A stretch of 39,047 nt of DNA, taken from contig JAUMWO010000004.1 of NCBI GenBank assembly GCA_030529605.1, positions 1 through 39,047 on the forward strand, written 5' to 3'. A model generated the notes under the pieces. The model worked only from the letters and a program-made list of their open reading frames with translations, had not been told where the DNA came from and ran no database searches. This document shows, in pieces, positions 1-10,071 of the stretch; position 1 is the stretch's first letter, and every line of letters begins with the position of its first letter. This stretch comes from Bacillota bacterium. Its GTDB lineage: Bacteria > Bacillota > Clostridia > Peptostreptococcales > Acidaminobacteraceae. The position numbers and the translations under genes were made by a program.

Positions 1-404
1 AAAATATAGCGGCCGGCATTGGTCGCATTTCCCGTGCTGATCAATTCATTGGTCAGTTCATCGATCTCGACGCGAATCTTATCGACATCTTCCTTGGACT
101 TGGCACCGTTTGCCGCAGCGACGGTCAGCTCGCGAATCCGCTGGAGCACTTCCTTGATGTTCATCAGCGAGCTCTCGACGACGTCCATATGGCCTTGTGC
201 GTCTTCGATGTTGGACTTGTACTGCGCCAGCGCGCTGATGTCGGTCTTGTATTTGAGGATCTGCGTCACACCGACCGGGTCCTCCGACGGGCGAAAGACT
301 CGTTTTCCGGTGGTCAGCTGGTTGTTGTAATTCGACATTTTGTTGAGATTGCTTCCCACATTCCACATCATGTCGCGCACAAGCATATTATTGGTAATCC
401 GCAT
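1..404 (-). CDS. flgL: FlgL, hook-filament junction protein (partial, N-terminal 134 aa)
   Basis: FlgL (HAP3) joins the flagellar hook-associated FlgK to the filament and is exported by the flagellar type III system. The visible protein starts MRITNNMLVRDMMWNVGSNL, the conserved flagellin-like N-terminal helix of FlgL, followed by the typical QLTTGKRVFRPSEDPVGV segment that starts the first coiled coil. The gene runs off the left edge, so the middle and C-terminal helix are not seen. The ATG is preceded at 5 nt by AAGGAG. It lies 28 nt downstream of flgK on the same strand, the order found in Bacillus subtilis, so it is almost certainly the next gene of the flgM-flgN-flgK-flgL operon. Confidence 0.95.
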   Translation of the reverse strand, partial: MRITNNMLVRDMMWNVGSNLNKMSNYNNQLTTGKRVFRPSEDPVGVTQILKYKTDISALAQYKSNIEDAQGHMDVVESSLMNIKEVLQRIRELTVAAANGAKSKEDVDKIRVEIDELTNELISTGNATNAGRYI

Positions 405-432
405 GAAAACTCCTTATCCAATGACGGCGGGA

Positions 433-2085
433 CTATCTTCCGACAAGTCCGAGACGATTGACGAGCAGGTCGAGCATCTCGTCGAAGACATTGACCATAC
501 GCGCGTTGGCGGCGTAAGCCGTCTGGTATTTGATCATATTGGACATTTCCTCGTCGAGGGAAACCCCCATGATGGAATCGCGGTTGCGCCCGTAATCTTT
601 GACGAGCATCGCTTGGTTCTCCGCGATGCGGTACGCTTCCCGCGCGTCGACGCCGAGGTTGGAGACTAAGGATTTCACATAGTCTTCCGGGGCACCCCAA
701 TCGTACATATCGACCTGATGGCGCGTCTCGATGAGTTTGAGCATATTCTTGCCGTTGCCGACCAGATCGTCGATGCTGTTGGATGCCGCGAGTTTGTTGA
801 GATCTTCGAGGTCCGAAGCCATGCTCAGTTCGTCCGCCCGAATCTTGTCGACGACATAGTAATTGCCGTCGAGCTTGAAGATCGTCTTTTTCGCATAATC
901 CGGGTTTTGTGCGAGGATGTCTTGGATATTCTGTCGAATGCGATGCGCCTTCTCCTTATCCGACACACCGGCAAGTCCCTTTTGCACCGCTTCGGTGACT
1001 TCGATCGCCTTGGTGCCGTTGTAGCCGCTGTTGATCAGATAGTCCCGAAACTCCGCGCTGGAGCGGTTCTTGGTCGTAAACATGAAGAGATCCGTCGACT
1101 TGTCGAGACCGTAGCCGCCGGCGTGAATCTCGTTGAAATCCTGCGTAAAGGTCGAGACGAAATCGTTGAGTTTGTCGATGTAGTACGGGATGCCTTTGAA
1201 GTCGCCGCTCACATTGTCTCGGACATCGCGCAGGCCTTTGACTTTGCCGCTCTCGAGGAAGATCGGATTGCCGTTCTGCCACTCGATGTCGTAGATGCCA
1301 TGCGAGTCGTCGTCATTGATCGGCTTCTCCCTCGGGATCATCCTGAAGGAATCCGCGCGGTAATGCGCGACGAGCTGCTGACCGCCGACCAGGACATAGA
1401 AGCGCTTTTGCTCGTCCTCATAGTAGTCGACCTTGACGTATTCGGACAATTTGTCGACCAAGAGATTGCGCTGATCGCGCATGTCGTTGGCGCGACCGCC
1501 TTCGAGCTCCGCCTTATGAATCGCCTCGTTGAGATCACGGATCTGCTCGGCGAGGCCGTTGACTTCCTTGACCGCCGAACGAAATTGGAAATTGAGGTCT
1601 TTTTGCACCGCTTTGAGCGCAGTGGAGATGCGGCGCACTCCCTCGGACAATCCGATGATGTTTTGTCGCACCAAAGTACGAGCGGTCTGGTTCTCCGGAT
1701 TTTTCGCCAAGGTGTTGATCGACTCGTAGTAGGAATCGAGCAATTTGGCGATGCTGGAGTCCGAAGGCTCGTTAAATGTCCCCTCAATCTCGGAGAGCAC
1801 CTTGGCACGCGCTTCCCACTCATGCTTGAGGCTGGTCTCGTAACGCGTCTTATAGTCGAGATAGGAGTCGCGCACCTGCTTGATCGCCGTGATGTCGACT
1901 CCCGTCCCGATGGTTCCTTTGCCTCCGACGAGGTTTTGCGGCCGATACGCCTTGGTGTTCATCAGCTGACGGCTGTATCCTTCCGTGTGCGCATTGGCGA
2001 CATTATGTGAGATGATGCCGAGGTTGCGCTGGTTGGCAAACAGCCCCGACAATGCGATATTCAGTCCTAAAAAGCCTTGCGACAT
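433..2085 (-). CDS. flgK: FlgK, flagellar hook-associated protein 1
   Basis: HAP1 forms the first ring between hook and filament. The protein is 550 aa, near the usual family size. The N-terminus (GLNIALSGLFANQRNLGI, then ISHNVANAHTEGYSRQ) is the signature flagellar rod/hook motif, and the C-terminal helix (SNMIKYQTAYAANARMVNVF, DEMLDLLVNRLG) is the usual D0 helix. Translation is placed at the ATG at 2085 because GGAGG sits 5 nt upstream. A longer reading frame to 2133 would overlap flgN and has no ribosome binding site. The extreme C-terminus (GLVGR) adds a few residues beyond the ordinary end. It lies between flgN and flgL. Confidence 0.97.
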   Translation of the reverse strand: MSQGFLGLNIALSGLFANQRNLGIISHNVANAHTEGYSRQLMNTKAYRPQNLVGGKGTIGTGVDITAIKQVRDSYLDYKTRYETSLKHEWEARAKVLSEIEGTFNEPSDSSIAKLLDSYYESINTLAKNPENQTARTLVRQNIIGLSEGVRRISTALKAVQKDLNFQFRSAVKEVNGLAEQIRDLNEAIHKAELEGGRANDMRDQRNLLVDKLSEYVKVDYYEDEQKRFYVLVGGQQLVAHYRADSFRMIPREKPINDDDSHGIYDIEWQNGNPIFLESGKVKGLRDVRDNVSGDFKGIPYYIDKLNDFVSTFTQDFNEIHAGGYGLDKSTDLFMFTTKNRSSAEFRDYLINSGYNGTKAIEVTEAVQKGLAGVSDKEKAHRIRQNIQDILAQNPDYAKKTIFKLDGNYYVVDKIRADELSMASDLEDLNKLAASNSIDDLVGNGKNMLKLIETRHQVDMYDWGAPEDYVKSLVSNLGVDAREAYRIAENQAMLVKDYGRNRDSIMGVSLDEEMSNMIKYQTAYAANARMVNVFDEMLDLLVNRLGLVGR

Positions 2086-2116
2086 AGTTCCTCCGAACTT
2101 GGAAACGACGGTCGAA

Positions 2117-2596
2117 CTAGATTCGAGCGTCAAAGATGCTCTTGCGCTTCCCGTCGGAGCCGTAATTGCCTTCGGGCTCTCCCGCGTCAGCGAGCAGTTG
2201 CAAATTGAGATCGATCAGCTGGATTTTTTCTTCGAGAATGCGCGCGTTGAACTTGGTTTCCTCGCTGATCGTGTGGATGCCTACCAAGAGTTGGTTTTTT
2301 GCGTCGATCACGCGGCTACGCTCGGCAGCCGGCAGATGATCCGCGAGTTCCGAGATCGTTTTGATCTGCGGGATGCCGCGCTCTTCGATCAGGCGATCGA
2401 CGATTTTGGCGCGGATGTCTTCGAGTTTGTATAGCGCACCGACCAATCCCATCTCTCGCGAAGTCAATCGCTCGAGATCTTCGATTTTTTGCTCCTTGAT
2501 CAACTCCCGCTTCTCTTTGGCGAGTTGAATCAACTCCGTGTAAATCTCATTCGCCTTGTCCAGCGAAGCGATCAATTGTTCCATGGTCCTGCTCAT
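2117..2596 (-). CDS. flgN: FlgN-type chaperone for FlgK/FlgL
   Basis: This 159-aa, mostly helical protein fits the FlgN family of export chaperones, which bind the C-terminal helices of FlgK and FlgL in the cytoplasm. Charged heptad-like helices cover residues 5-60 and 85-135, with the family-typical run of Glu/Lys residues around LAKEKRELIKEQKIEDLERL. Sequence similarity within FlgN is low, so position carries much of the call: it sits between flgM and flgK, as yvyG does in B. subtilis. AAAGGAG precedes the ATG by 6 nt. The C-terminal tail (residues 140-159) is Gly/Ser/Lys-rich and probably unstructured. Confidence 0.85.
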   Translation of the reverse strand: MSRTMEQLIASLDKANEIYTELIQLAKEKRELIKEQKIEDLERLTSREMGLVGALYKLEDIRAKIVDRLIEERGIPQIKTISELADHLPAAERSRVIDAKNQLLVGIHTISEETKFNARILEEKIQLIDLNLQLLADAGEPEGNYGSDGKRKSIFDARI

Positions 2597-2659
2597 GCGC
2601 GCTCCTTTATAAAAAGAAAATCGGACATTCCGTCCGAAAGAGGGGGCGATGCATCGGCG

Positions 2660-2923
2660 TTATTTCGCCCCCAAGATCTTGTCGAGAACGTCCTGTGCAG
2701 ACGGCTTGTATTGTCCCGACTGCATCAATGCCTTGATTTCGTTGACCTTATCTTCGCGAATCTCCGGTAACTGATCGATCGCCCGGCGCGCGATTTGCAT
2801 TTCACGAGCCATTTCCGAGATCTCGACGCGATCGGTCGCTTTGTTGGTCGGTTCGACTTTCTTTGCTGTTTTTGAATAGGCTTTCAACACATTGTGTACG
2901 CCCATGCTTCCTTGAATCTTCAT
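2660..2923 (-). CDS. flgM: FlgM, anti-sigma-28 factor
   Basis: FlgM holds sigma-D/sigma-28 inactive until the hook is finished and FlgM is exported, which couples filament gene expression to assembly. The 87-aa protein has the family pattern: a flexible N-terminus (residues 1-30), the VEISEMAREMQIARRAI helix, and the C-terminal sigma-binding segment IREDKVNEIKALMQSGQYK followed by DVLDKIL. The start codon is 3 nt downstream of a short T-run and 7 nt from an AGGGGGT ribosome binding site that is part of a strong hairpin (listed separately). It is the first gene after a sigma-D type promoter, so FlgM is likely made under control of the factor it inhibits. Confidence 0.95.
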   Translation of the reverse strand: MKIQGSMGVHNVLKAYSKTAKKVEPTNKATDRVEISEMAREMQIARRAIDQLPEIREDKVNEIKALMQSGQYKPSAQDVLDKILGAK

Positions 2924-2925
2924 GT

Positions 2926-2978
2926 AAAAACCCCCTGTTGCCGATTTTCTTGTTTATAGTATCGGCAGACAAGGGGTT
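2926..2978 (-). terminator. 17-bp hairpin plus T-run between yvyF and flgM, enclosing a promoter
   Basis: Read on the minus strand, AACCCCTTGT-C-TGCCGAT pairs with ATCGGCA-ACAG-GGGGTT, giving 17 pairs with one bulged C and one wobble, around a 15-nt A-rich loop. The 3' arm runs into TTTTT, so it has the form of an intrinsic terminator for transcripts arriving from comF-yvyF. The same 3' arm contains the flgM ribosome binding site (AGGGGGT). The 5' arm contains the -10 element of the sigma-D promoter, so RNA started at that promoter would lack this arm. Pairing is seen directly; the regulatory effect is inferred. Confidence 0.75.
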
Positions 2979-2985
2979 AAGTTTA
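2959..2985 (-). promoter_or_regulatory. Sigma-D (sigma-28) type promoter for flgM-flgN-flgK-flgL
   Basis: On the minus strand TAAA is followed after exactly 15 nt by GCCGATAC, matching the sigma-28 consensus TAAA-N15-GCCGATAT at all but the last base. The first three bases of the TAAA box are also the TAA stop codon of yvyF. The predicted start of transcription falls in the loop of the hairpin at 2926-2978, about 35 nt upstream of the flgM start codon. Confidence 0.85.
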
Positions 2986-3357
2986 GCGTTTTTTTGTAAA
3001 CATACCGCGATGTTCTTTCGGCGTTTCTTCTTCGAGAGTCAAGCTGCTCTTGAGTTCGGCGGTGCATTTGTCGCAATATTTTCCCGAGAGCATCGGATCG
3101 CCGCAGCGCTGGCAGAGGCGGATGCCGGACTGGGAGGTCAGGACGATGCGCCCTTCTCGAATCCATTTGAGAATCGCATCGACTTCGACTCCCGTGCCTT
3201 CGCTGACGTCTTTGAGACTCGACTGCGGATTGTCGTAAATAAATTCGCGCGCCTTGGAAAATCCGTCGTCCGTAACCTCGTTGCACCGTGAGCAAAGCGT
3301 CTCCCCATGGTCGGACGCGAATAAGCGATTGCATTTTTTACAATTCAAGAGTGCCAT
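2983..3357 (-). CDS. yvyF: YvyF-family flagellar operon protein (zinc-binding)
   Basis: This 124-aa protein matches the YvyF/TIGR03826-type proteins found next to flgM in Bacillota; their biochemical role is not settled. It has an N-terminal zinc knuckle (CKKC near residue 6 and CSRC near 22), a central helix-turn-helix-like segment (SSLKDVSEGTGVEVDAILKW), and a second zinc ribbon (CQRC...CDKC near residues 86-102). The start is the ATG at 3357 with AGGGGGA upstream; a longer frame to 3429 lies wholly inside comF. It overlaps the comF 3' end by 20 nt, so the two are probably translationally coupled. The TAA stop is shared with the -35 box of the flgM promoter. Confidence 0.85.
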   Translation of the reverse strand: MALLNCKKCNRLFASDHGETLCSRCNEVTDDGFSKAREFIYDNPQSSLKDVSEGTGVEVDAILKWIREGRIVLTSQSGIRLCQRCGDPMLSGKYCDKCTAELKSSLTLEEETPKEHRGMFTKKR

Positions 3358-4084
3358 CTTTCCCCCTAGCGATCGACAGCGCGACGATTTCACGCGCACC
3401 GCAGTGATACAGAGCTTTGGCGGCGGCATCGAGCGTCGAGCCCGTCGTGTAAATGTCGTCGATCAACAGGACCTTTGCGCCTGAAATGACCGACTTCCAT
3501 TTGCTTTTGACTATTATAGCATTGTCGAGTTCTTTTTTTCTATCCTCTTTTTTGAGGCCGCTGAGCCGTCGCGTCCCGCGTGCACGGGAAAGTACATCCC
3601 GGCAAGGCAGAGCGATTTGTTTCGAAATCACCGATGCGAGCTCCTCCGCCTGATTGTACCCGCGCACGAAACGCCGTGTCCATCGAATCGGGACGGGGGT
3701 GATCCAGTCGACCTCGGCAAAAGCGGGATCCTCCTGCTTCAGCCGCTGATACAATGCGGCGATCTCACGCCCGAACGGATCCGCGAGATCGATTCGATCC
3801 TTGTATTTGAACCGGCGGATGGCATTGCGCACTGCGCCCTCGTAGTAAAACACGCTGCGATGCGCGCGGAAATAATGGAATTGCTCCTGGCATTCCTTGC
3901 AGCGGTACCCGTAAGGAGCATATTCCTCATACAGCGGAAGCTCCTTGCCACAAAGCAGACACAGATCCTTTCGGTACCGCCCGATCTGTGAGGCACAGTC
4001 GCAAAACCCGTTCTCGTCGTCACAGTAGGGGCAAGTAAGATCGCGAGGAAACAACAGAATTTCCCAGAATCTTGGTTGTGCCAT
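3338..4084 (-). CDS. comF: ComF family phosphoribosyltransferase-like protein (ComFC)
   Basis: ComFC proteins act in the cytosol during uptake of transforming DNA, working with the helicase ComFA and DprA in naturally competent Bacillota. The 248-aa protein has N-terminal zinc-finger cysteines (CPYC at 18-21, then CDC, CLLC and CKEC) and a C-terminal type I phosphoribosyltransferase fold with the loop VLLIDDIYTTGST at about residues 205-217. The ATG at 4084 follows AAGGAGG at about 5 nt; a GTG 15 nt upstream is less likely. Neither comFA nor comFB is present here, where recD2 sits instead, so a competence role is inferred from family only. Confidence 0.88.
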   Translation of the reverse strand: MAQPRFWEILLFPRDLTCPYCDDENGFCDCASQIGRYRKDLCLLCGKELPLYEEYAPYGYRCKECQEQFHYFRAHRSVFYYEGAVRNAIRRFKYKDRIDLADPFGREIAALYQRLKQEDPAFAEVDWITPVPIRWTRRFVRGYNQAEELASVISKQIALPCRDVLSRARGTRRLSGLKKEDRKKELDNAIIVKSKWKSVISGAKVLLIDDIYTTGSTLDAAAKALYHCGAREIVALSIARGKDGTLEL

Positions 4085-4095
4085 GGTCCTCCTTA

Positions 4096-6348
4096 TCACT
4101 CGATCTGCGCAAAATGGGATTCGAGAAGTGCGCAGAGGTTCGTGCGCCTGCGATCGATCATTTCATTCCCGACCATGCGCTGCAAAGCGGCAGGACTTCC
4201 GACCAAAACGACCAATTGCCGCGCGCGTGTGATCGCAGTGTAGATGATGTTGCGGTGCATCATACCCCAGACATCGAGCACCGGGATCACGACGCAAGGA
4301 AACTCAGAACCCTGGCTTTTGTGTACGGTGATCGCGTACGCGAGCACCAAATCCTGAGCTTGTTCAAAGGTCAAAGAGACGGCGCGACCGTCGTCAAAGA
4401 GCACCCGAATCTCGCGCGACTCCGCCGACAAATCCGTTACGACGCCGATGTCTCCGTTAAAGATCCCTTCTCCCGTTCCCCCATCCGGAGTACGCCACTC
4501 GATCTCATAATTGTTGGCGGTCTGCATCACCTTGTCGCCGACGCGGAAGAGGCGCGATTGCAGCTTCAACTCCGGTTTGTAGGGCGAAGGCGGGTTGAGC
4601 GTCTTCTGCAGCTCCTCGTTGAGCTGCGTGACGCCGCTTTCGTTTTTGTAGGTGAAACTCATCACCTGAATGTCGCGAACCGGATCAAAGGAATAGGTCT
4701 TCGGCAGGCGCTCGGAGACCAGCTCGATGATTTCGGCGGTGATGCCGCTTCGCTCCTTGCGAATCATATAAAAGTCTTTGCCGTTGTTGACGATCGGCAT
4801 CTCGCCGCAGTTGATCCGATGCGCGTTGATCGCGATCATCGACTCCTCCGCCTGGCGGAAAATCCGCTCCAATTTGATCACGGGAATCCGTCCGCAGGCG
4901 ATGACGTCCTTGAGCACCGCACCGGCTCCCACCGACGGCAACTGATCCCGGTCTCCGACGAGCACGAGGATCGTCCCTCGCTTGATCGCCGACAGAAGTC
5001 GGTACATGAGAAAGATGTCGATCATCGAGATTTCATCGATGACGACCACATTTTCCGAGAGCGGATTTTCGTCGTTGCGACCGAATCCCGTCCCGCTCGC
5101 TTCCAGCAACCGATGGATGGTCTTGGCTTCCTTTCCCGTCGCTTCCGACATCCGCTTGGCAGCCCGTCCAGTCGGCGCCGCGAGTGCAACCTTCTTGCGG
5201 CGGCTTTCGTAAGCGTTGATGATCGCGTTGATGATGGTGGTCTTGCCGGTCCCCGGCCCCCCGGTCACGACGAACACGCCTTCGTGAAAGGCGCATCGGA
5301 TCGCATCCTTTTGCAACACATCAAGCCGGATCGCGTAGCGCTCTTCATACTGCTCGACAAAGCCCTCGACTTCCGCGATCGGTTCCGCATACATCGAGAG
5401 GTCGAAAAGCAGTTCGGCGACACGATGTTCCATGTGAAACAATTCGGGCAGATAGAACGCATCCCTCTCTTCGATCGACCGATACTCGAGTTGTCCGTCC
5501 ATCGTCATTCGGAGGCAGACTGCTTCGATCTGTTCCAAATCGATCTCGACCCACTCCGCAATCTCGCGGTTGGTCCCGGCGATCACCTCCGCGACACGCT
5601 GCATCACCTCGTCCGCCCAAGAAAATGTGTGACCGTTCTTGACATCGCTCTGCAGCAGATGACGCACACAAGCTGCGATGCGAAACTCCGAATCCGGCTC
5701 GACCCCGAGGCGGAGCGCGATCTCATCCGCACGCTGAAATCCGATGCCGCGCACGAATTCCGCGAGAATATACGGATTGCGCCTTACCTCCGCGACCGCC
5801 TGCGTTCCGAGGTCGCGAAAAATCGTCGCCGCCAACAGATTGGAAACACCGATGCTCTGAAAAAACATAAGATTTTCGCGCATAAAGCTTTGTTCGGAAA
5901 AACTCGCCACGATCTGATCGAGTGTCTTGTTGCCGATGCCGCGGATCTCGAGCAAGCGCTCCGGGCGATGCTCGATCACATCAAAGGTCTCGAGCCCAAA
6001 TTTCGCGACGATCTGATGCGCCGTTTTGGCTCCGATGCCGCGAACCACACCGCTCGCAAGATAACGCTCGATCCCCTCCAAGTCCGACGGAATCACCAAA
6101 AAAACCGAAACAAGCTCGAGCTGTCTCCCGTATTTGGGATGGTTTCTCCATGTTCCGGCGATGCGATATTCTTCAAACGTACGTAAAATCGGAATGTACC
6201 CGCAGATGACGAACGCATCCTGATCGGTCACAAAACTCGCGATGCTGTAACTTTCGTCGTCATTGGTAAAAATAACCCGGTCGATGATGCCGGTAAACTC
6301 AACAATCTCTTGACCCGGATGCGCCGGTCGAGAAGACGGACTAGTCAT
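4096..6348 (-). CDS. recD2: RecD2-type SF1B 5'-3' DNA helicase
   Basis: RecD2 is a stand-alone RecD-like helicase that acts in DNA repair without RecBC, moving 5' to 3' on single-stranded DNA. The 750-aa length fits. The N-terminal part (residues 1-90) is an OB-like domain, followed by tandem helix-hairpin-helix motifs (GVVRGIGAKTAHQIV, EIRGIGNKTLDQIV). The helicase core has Walker A GGPGTGKTT near residue 360, Walker B VVVIDEISMID near 437, and the C-terminal motif AITVHKSQGSEF near 675. It starts 6 nt after msrA with only a weak GGGG ribosome binding site, and comF follows 11 nt after its stop. The cluster with msrA and ogg suggests expression alongside oxidative-damage repair. Confidence 0.95.
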   Translation of the reverse strand: MTSPSSRPAHPGQEIVEFTGIIDRVIFTNDDESYSIASFVTDQDAFVICGYIPILRTFEEYRIAGTWRNHPKYGRQLELVSVFLVIPSDLEGIERYLASGVVRGIGAKTAHQIVAKFGLETFDVIEHRPERLLEIRGIGNKTLDQIVASFSEQSFMRENLMFFQSIGVSNLLAATIFRDLGTQAVAEVRRNPYILAEFVRGIGFQRADEIALRLGVEPDSEFRIAACVRHLLQSDVKNGHTFSWADEVMQRVAEVIAGTNREIAEWVEIDLEQIEAVCLRMTMDGQLEYRSIEERDAFYLPELFHMEHRVAELLFDLSMYAEPIAEVEGFVEQYEERYAIRLDVLQKDAIRCAFHEGVFVVTGGPGTGKTTIINAIINAYESRRKKVALAAPTGRAAKRMSEATGKEAKTIHRLLEASGTGFGRNDENPLSENVVVIDEISMIDIFLMYRLLSAIKRGTILVLVGDRDQLPSVGAGAVLKDVIACGRIPVIKLERIFRQAEESMIAINAHRINCGEMPIVNNGKDFYMIRKERSGITAEIIELVSERLPKTYSFDPVRDIQVMSFTYKNESGVTQLNEELQKTLNPPSPYKPELKLQSRLFRVGDKVMQTANNYEIEWRTPDGGTGEGIFNGDIGVVTDLSAESREIRVLFDDGRAVSLTFEQAQDLVLAYAITVHKSQGSEFPCVVIPVLDVWGMMHRNIIYTAITRARQLVVLVGSPAALQRMVGNEMIDRRRTNLCALLESHFAQIE

Positions 6349-6354
6349 CCCCGA

Positions 6355-6843
6355 TCAGTCCTGCATCCCACTCAAATCGATGTGGCAATATCCGCCCGGA
6401 TTCTTGTCCAGATAGTCCTGATGATACTCTTCCGCAGGGTAATACGACGTCAGCGGCTCCACCTCCGTGACGATCGGTCGGTCGTAGTCCGCACGCACCG
6501 AATCAATCCAATCGATCGCCGTGACCGCGTCCGCCGGATCGACATAGTAGATCCCCGTGCGGTACTGCGAACCGACATCCGGCCCCTGCCGATTGAGCGT
6601 CGTCGGGTCGATGATGCGGAAAAAGTGTTTGAGCAGGTTTTCCAGAGTCACGACCTCATCGTCGTATGTGATCTTGACGACTTCGGCATGACCCGTCGTG
6701 TTGCGGCAGACATCTTCGTAGGATGGATCGGCCAGATCGCCGTTGGCATACGCCACTTCCGTGTCGACCACACCCTTGACTCGCTTGAAATACGCTTCCA
6801 CTCCCCAGAAGCAGCCCCCGGCTAGTACGATGTCCTGTAACAT
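6355..6843 (-). CDS. msrA: Peptide-methionine (S)-S-oxide reductase MsrA
   Basis: MsrA reduces the S-epimer of methionine sulfoxide in proteins or free methionine, using thioredoxin. The 162-aa single-domain protein has the catalytic motif GGCFWG at residues 9-14 with nucleophilic Cys11, the NTTGHAEVV stretch, and the C-terminal YHQDYL region. The C-terminal GGYCHIDL supplies the likely resolving cysteine. No MsrB domain is fused. GAGGAG lies 6 nt before the ATG. It has its own candidate promoter in the 3' end of ogg and is followed after 6 nt by recD2. Confidence 0.96.
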   Translation of the reverse strand: MLQDIVLAGGCFWGVEAYFKRVKGVVDTEVAYANGDLADPSYEDVCRNTTGHAEVVKITYDDEVVTLENLLKHFFRIIDPTTLNRQGPDVGSQYRTGIYYVDPADAVTAIDWIDSVRADYDRPIVTEVEPLTSYYPAEEYHQDYLDKNPGGYCHIDLSGMQD

Positions 6844-6877
6844 GGATTCTCCTCTTGGATTCCTTTGTGATGGCTAC

Positions 6878-6906
6878 ATTATAGCGGATGCGCGGACGAT
6901 TTTCCA
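6878..6906 (-). promoter_or_regulatory. Candidate sigma-A promoter for msrA
   Basis: Minus-strand TGGAAA, 17 nt, TATAAT. The -10 box is perfect and the -35 matches four of six bases. It overlaps the last codons of ogg and would give a leader of about 30 nt before msrA, so msrA-recD2-comF-yvyF could be expressed apart from groEL-ogg. Confidence 0.5.
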
Positions 6907-7903
6907 GCAATCCCGCGCATATAGTAAAAGAGCAATTGTTGCGACAGCCCCGGAGCCACCGGAAACCGCTCCTGAATCAAGGCGTCGTATCCTTTTGTCA
7001 CCCCATAGAGCTCGGCAAACAGACGCTTGACCCAAGTATCGACAGGGAATGCGCTCAGCCGTCCGTAGCCGAAGAGCGAAATGCAATCCGCCACTTTCTT
7101 GCCGACGCCCGAGAGCTCCATCAACGCTTCTGTGAGCGGCGCGTCTTCGAGCGCCTTGAGCCCGCTATACCAATGCTTTTCGGTCGCAATGCGAGCGCAG
7201 GTTGCGGCGACATAGCGGGCGCGATAACCGATCGCTTCGACCTCCGCGGTCCGCTCCGGTTCCGCGGCGATTGCTTCCGCCGTCGGGAAGCCGTACCATG
7301 TCCGCTTGAGCAGATCCCCGGCGACCACCGGAAGTCCTCGGAATGCCGTGCGCGGCAACTTTCCGAGCGGCTCTCCGTAGATGCGGCAGAGCGATTCGAC
7401 CGAACGCTTGATCTTCGGGATGTTGTTGTTTGCCGATAAAATAAACGAAATCGTCGTCTCGAACGCATCCTGCTTGAGCAGACGCATTCCTCTGCCGTAG
7501 CGGATCGCTTGCGCCAGCACGGAATCATGTGCCGAAGCCTCGTCGGCATAGCGTCCGTAATCAAAGGCGAGGTCGAAATAATGAGCGATGTCTTCGTCGC
7601 TCAGCGGAGCACCGAACACGCGAATCTCCACCTCGCCGGTGCCGGCGACTGCATCGGTGCGCGCCTTTTTGCCCGCGTCAGCGTCTGCGGCAGAGCGAAG
7701 CGGCGCACGCGAAACGACGAGCACGGAACGCCCTACGACCCCCAGATAGCACGCAAAAATCGGATTCTCTGCCGAAGCAGGAATCCGATTCCAACGAAAG
7801 CATTGTCCGCATTCAAAGGTCTTTTCAAAGGAAAAATCGATGTCGGACAGCGCCAGTCTGACTGTCTGCGTCCATTGCAATGTCGGCACACGCGGGGTCG
7901 GCA

Positions 7904-7904
<1 letters not shown>
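6879..7904 (-). CDS. ogg: OGG1-type 8-oxoguanine DNA glycosylase/AP lyase
   Basis: The protein excises oxidised guanine from DNA and nicks the abasic site. It is 341 aa with an N-terminal OGG_N-type domain (FSFEKTFECGQCFRWNRI near residue 25) and an HhH-GPD domain. The hairpin LSGVGKKVADC at about residues 267-277 holds the catalytic lysine, and PVDTW near 287 holds the catalytic aspartate. The ATG overlaps the groEL stop codon as TAATG, so translation is probably coupled to groEL. Residues 70-95 (Ala/Asp/Lys-rich) look like an insertion in the N-terminal domain. Co-expression of a DNA glycosylase with the chaperonin is unusual. Confidence 0.92.
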
Positions 7905-9825
<1,921 letters not shown>

Positions 9826-9876
9826 ATTTCCTCCATTTTCGCTGCGATCCTTGTCGCTCTGCGATTTTACTTCTCG

Positions 9877-9905
9877 ATTCTAATACAAACATGTTCAAAA
9901 ATCAA
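9877..9905 (-). promoter_or_regulatory. Candidate sigma-A promoter for groES-groEL
   Basis: Minus-strand TTGATT, 17 nt, TAGAAT, with transcription expected about 45 nt before the groES start codon. The CIRCE operator ends about 8 nt upstream of the -35 box, an upstream position that is less common than overlap with the start region. Confidence 0.55.
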
Positions 9906-9913
9906 CCGAAAAG

Positions 9914-9940
9914 CTGGCACTCTTTTGAACCGAGTGCCAA
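9914..9940. promoter_or_regulatory. CIRCE operator (HrcA binding site)
   Basis: CTGGCACTC, 9 nt, GAGTGCCAA. The consensus is TTAGCACTC-N9-GAGTGCTAA, so the left arm matches seven of nine bases and the right arm eight of nine, with the exact 9-nt spacer. It lies directly upstream of the groES promoter, the usual place for HrcA control of heat-shock genes. Confidence 0.9.
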
Positions 9941-9963
9941 CAAATTGTAAATTTTTCCCGACG

Positions 9964-9991
9964 AAAAAACCAGCCACCATGGGTGACCGGT
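9964..9991 (-). terminator. Intrinsic terminator after the LURP-one gene
   Basis: On the minus strand ACCGGTCACC pairs with GGTGGCTGGT around a CAT loop (10 pairs, two of them wobble) and is followed by TTTTTT. It ends the pyrG-kal-kce-LURP transcript before the groES control region. The 80 nt between this hairpin and the stop codon at 10072 show nothing else I recognise. Confidence 0.8.
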
Positions 9992-10071
9992 TGGGTGATC
10001 GGTTCATTTCGGAACGGTCTGAGCGCGGCAGGGCGCTGTACGAAGCGTTGCAAACGGCTCCTTGCTGCGGT

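Noticed and set aside
4072-6186. Open frame of 704 codons on the plus strand opposite recD2
   Set aside because: It is an antisense shadow caused by GC-rich codon structure. RecD2 on the minus strand has clear motifs, and the shadow has no recognisable domain.
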